Source: Lachnospiraceae bacterium EP-SM-12S-S03
GTDB lineage: Bacteria; Bacillota; Clostridia; Lachnospirales; Lachnospiraceae
Direction: 5' to 3'
Length of the DNA stretch: 64,000 bases
Assembly (NCBI GenBank): GCA_020540725.1
Contig: JAJBSL010000007.1
Location: forward strand, 62,001-126,000
The notes below the pieces were generated by a model. It saw only the letters and a list, made by a program, of their open reading frames with translations. It made no database searches and was not told the origin of the DNA. Below are positions 61,955-64,000 of this stretch, piece after piece (within the stretch, counting starts at the first letter, position 1; each line of letters begins with the position of its first letter). The position numbers and the translations under genes were made by a program.

Positions 61955-63172
61955 ATGAGAGCTTATGAAAGATTATTGAAGTACGTTGTAGTTCGTACAC
62001 CAAGTGATGAGAACTCTTCTACAGTTCCTTCATCACCATGCCAGTTTGAACTTGGTAAAATCTTAGTAGAGGAGTTAAAGTCCTTGGGCGTAGACAATGC
62101 CTACATGGATGAGAAAGGATTTGTATATGGTAAATTACCTGCTACATCCGGATATGAAGATAAAGTAAAATTAGGCTTTATCGCACATATGGATACTGTA
62201 GCAGACTTCTGCGACCACGATATCGTTCCTGTCATTACAGAAAACTACAACGGAGAGGACTTCCCTCTTGGAACAAGCGGACGTACTCTTACACTCACTG
62301 ACTTTCCACACCTTGCAGATTGCAAAGGACGTACTCTGATCACATCCGACGGAACAACAATCCTTGGCGTTGACGATAAAGCAGGTATCGCTGAGATTAT
62401 GACTATGTTAGAGAAAGTCATTTCTGAAAATATTCCTCACGGACAGATCTGTGTTGCATTTACTCCGGATGAAGAAATCGGTACAGGTGCACAGAGCTTC
62501 AATGTAGAAGCCTTTGATGCTGATTTCGGTTACACACTTGACGGTGACGGAGAAGGCGAAATTCAGTTCGAGAACTTCAATGCATACAAAGCTGATTTTG
62601 AAATTACAGGTGTAAGCGTTCACCCTGGTTCAAGCAAAGATGTTATGATTAATGCAAGCTTAGTTGCTATGGAGATCAACTCTATGCTTCCTTCCGGTGA
62701 AACGCCAAGAGGAACGGAAGGATACGAAGGTTTCTATCACCTGATGAGCATGTCCGGTGATGTAAGCAATGCAAAACTTTCTTACATTGTAAGAGATCAT
62801 GATGCATCTCTTATGACAGCAAGATTGAACACACTTCGTCATATTGAAAAATTAATGAACGAAAAATGGGGCGAAGGAATCGTAAAATTAACAATTGCAG
62901 AGCAGTACAAAAATATGTCTGAAATCATCGCTACATGTATGCACTTAATCGATAATGCAAAGAAAGCATGTGAAAGAGCAAATGTAGTACCTCAGGTTCT
63001 TCCAATCCGTGGAGGTACAGATGGATGCCAGTTAAGCTTCAGAGGTCTCCCATGCCCGAACCTTGGAACAGGCGGACACGGATATCACGGACCATTCGAG
63101 CACTGTACAGTAGAAGGAATGGATCAGGCAACAGATGTCATCGTAGAACTTGTTAAGATTTACGCAGAATAA
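61955..63172 (+). CDS. pepT: Peptidase T (tripeptide aminopeptidase)
   Basis: A cytoplasmic M20 di-zinc peptidase of 405 residues, the usual length, that releases N-terminal residues from tripeptides. Zinc motifs are GFIAHMDTVADF, GVDDKAGIAEIM, FTPDEEIGTGAQ and DADFGYTLDGDGEGE; VSVHPGSSKDVMINA begins the dimerisation domain, and GTDGCQLSFRGLPCPNLGTGGH closes the site. AAAGGAGAT precedes the ATG. A terminator follows. Confidence 0.96.
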   Translation: MRAYERLLKYVVVRTPSDENSSTVPSSPCQFELGKILVEELKSLGVDNAYMDEKGFVYGKLPATSGYEDKVKLGFIAHMDTVADFCDHDIVPVITENYNGEDFPLGTSGRTLTLTDFPHLADCKGRTLITSDGTTILGVDDKAGIAEIMTMLEKVISENIPHGQICVAFTPDEEIGTGAQSFNVEAFDADFGYTLDGDGEGEIQFENFNAYKADFEITGVSVHPGSSKDVMINASLVAMEINSMLPSGETPRGTEGYEGFYHLMSMSGDVSNAKLSYIVRDHDASLMTARLNTLRHIEKLMNEKWGEGIVKLTIAEQYKNMSEIIATCMHLIDNAKKACERANVVPQVLPIRGGTDGCQLSFRGLPCPNLGTGGHGYHGPFEHCTVEGMDQATDVIVELVKIYAE

Positions 63173-63202
63173 TACATAACATCCATTCATATAATGAAGC
63201 AG

Positions 63203-63233
63203 AAGCGCACCAGCCTGAAAGGTTGGTGCGTTT
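63203..63233 (+). terminator. Intrinsic terminator of pepT
   Basis: Arms AAGCGCACCAGCC / GGTTGGTGCGTTT pair with one wobble around a short loop, then TTTGAACTTTT on the plus strand. Confidence 0.75.
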
Positions 63234-63270
63234 GAACTTTTGAAACAACGACAGCAAAGGAGAACGAGAC

Positions 63271-64000
63271 ATGTCCAAAGATATGACACAAGGGAAAATA
63301 ACTTCACAACTCATTTTGTTTACTATTCCGCTTATTTTAGGAAATCTTTTTCAACTCACCTACAATGCGGCGGATTCTGTTATCGTAGGCAAATTTCTCG
63401 GAGACAGCGCTCTTGCCGCCGTGGGTACTGCCGGTCCTGTCATGAATCTGGTGATTCTGTTTTTCAGCGGAATGTGTATGGGTGCCGGAATTCTAATGAG
63501 CACCATGTTCGGCGCAAAAGATTATGAAAAGCTTGAAAAACAGATCAGTACCTCTTTGATCGGCGGACTTGTTCTGTCTGTTTTGATCTCAATTTTTATA
63601 CTCCTTTTTGCCACACCGATTCTTCAGCTTATGCATGTTCCAAAAGAAGTACTTCCGGGTGCTTCCGGTTATTTACGGATTATTTTTGCCGGACTTATTT
63701 TTACTTTTATTTATAACTTTCTATCCAATACACTTCGTGCATTGGGGGACAGCAAAACCCCGCTCTATTTTCTTACGATCAGTGCGGTACTAAATATCCT
63801 TTTAGACTTGCTCTTTGTTGTGGGATTCCACTGGGGTGTCAATGGAAGCGCCATTGCTACCGTACTAAGCGGAGCGCTATCTTGTGTATTCTGCGCCATT
63901 CATATAAAGAAGAATGTACCGCTCCTTTGTCTTGGTAAAAAATGGTTTATCTTTGAAAAATCTCTGCTTGCGAAAACGTTTTCCTACGGTATCACAAGCG
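63271..64000 (+). CDS. MATE family efflux transporter, N-terminal part
   Basis: The gene runs off the right edge; 243 codons are visible. It opens MSKDMTQGKITSQLILFTIPLILGNLFQLTYNAADSVIVGKFLGDSALAAVGTAGPV, the standard MATE N-terminal helix pair, with about seven membrane segments in view. The intact family has about 450 residues and twelve helices and exports cationic drugs or metabolites with Na+ or H+. An AAAGGAG site precedes ATG 63271. It follows pepT after a terminator. Confidence 0.93.
   Translation, partial: MSKDMTQGKITSQLILFTIPLILGNLFQLTYNAADSVIVGKFLGDSALAAVGTAGPVMNLVILFFSGMCMGAGILMSTMFGAKDYEKLEKQISTSLIGGLVLSVLISIFILLFATPILQLMHVPKEVLPGASGYLRIIFAGLIFTFIYNFLSNTLRALGDSKTPLYFLTISAVLNILLDLLFVVGFHWGVNGSAIATVLSGALSCVFCAIHIKKNVPLLCLGKKWFIFEKSLLAKTFSYGITS

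Overview
The window looks like chromosome of an anaerobic low-GC Firmicute, most likely a gut Lachnospiraceae (Clostridia). This is inferred from strong AGGAGG ribosome sites, the pyruvate:ferredoxin oxidoreductase and rubrerythrin, the PASTA kinase/PP2C pair, and a housekeeping gene order typical of Firmicutes. The species cannot be named from the sequence alone. Nearly all core genes lie on the minus strand. No rRNA, tRNA or CRISPR array was seen.

Layout. 1-9.0 kb holds a BMP-type lipoprotein and its ABC ATPase (cut by the window edge), a Crp/Fnr regulator with twin dyads in its promoter, rubrerythrin, a gutted Rpn-type nuclease, pyruvate:ferredoxin oxidoreductase and ychF. 9.0-11.3 kb is a scar of mobile DNA: an excisionase-like remnant, a tiny holin-like toxin module with convergent terminators, the tail of a MATE gene, a transposase with apparent internal deletions, a small pseudogene, and a type III toxin-antitoxin locus of the ToxIN/AbiQ/CptIN kind. 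That locus has a sigma-A promoter, two 39-nt RNA repeats, an intrinsic terminator and a toxin gene that seems frameshifted near its 3' end. 11.3-28.4 kb is a long conserved minus-strand block: clpB, dinB, murE, priA, def, fmt, yugP-like, rsmB, rlmN, PP2C phosphatase, PASTA kinase, rsgA, rpe, thiN. It couples translation, cell-wall synthesis, replication restart and envelope signalling.

28.5-30.3 kb holds dnaJ-like and hsp20 genes, the latter under a CIRCE operator (HrcA control). 30.3-33.9 kb carries a relic stretch and a TetR-controlled half ABC exporter with an altered Walker A motif. 34-36.3 kb holds a TPR-GGDEF enzyme and a glyoxalase-like protein. 36.3-40.9 kb holds an MBL-fold protein, a metal(loid) locus (ArsP-like permease, thioredoxin-like peptide, ArsR-CobW fusion) and a divergent YeiH-type transporter. 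40.9-47.4 kb has an MMPL exporter with a giant secreted heptad-repeat protein, a TetR regulator and an ArsP_2-like permease.

47.4-58 kb holds apbE, SRPBCC, a membrane-anchored extracytoplasmic FKBP, a four-gene Gld-type ABC system, a response regulator whose receiver has lost its key residues, ogt, an AlkA-like glycosylase and birA. 58-64 kb holds an arginase-family enzyme, a MurE paralogue paired with an ATP-grasp ligase, pepT and the start of a MATE exporter.

The most interesting items are the type III toxin-antitoxin locus with a compensatory base pair between its two RNA repeats, the MurE-like/ATP-grasp pair, the ArsR-CobW fusion and the pseudo-receiver regulator. All family names come from reading the sequence; no database search was run.
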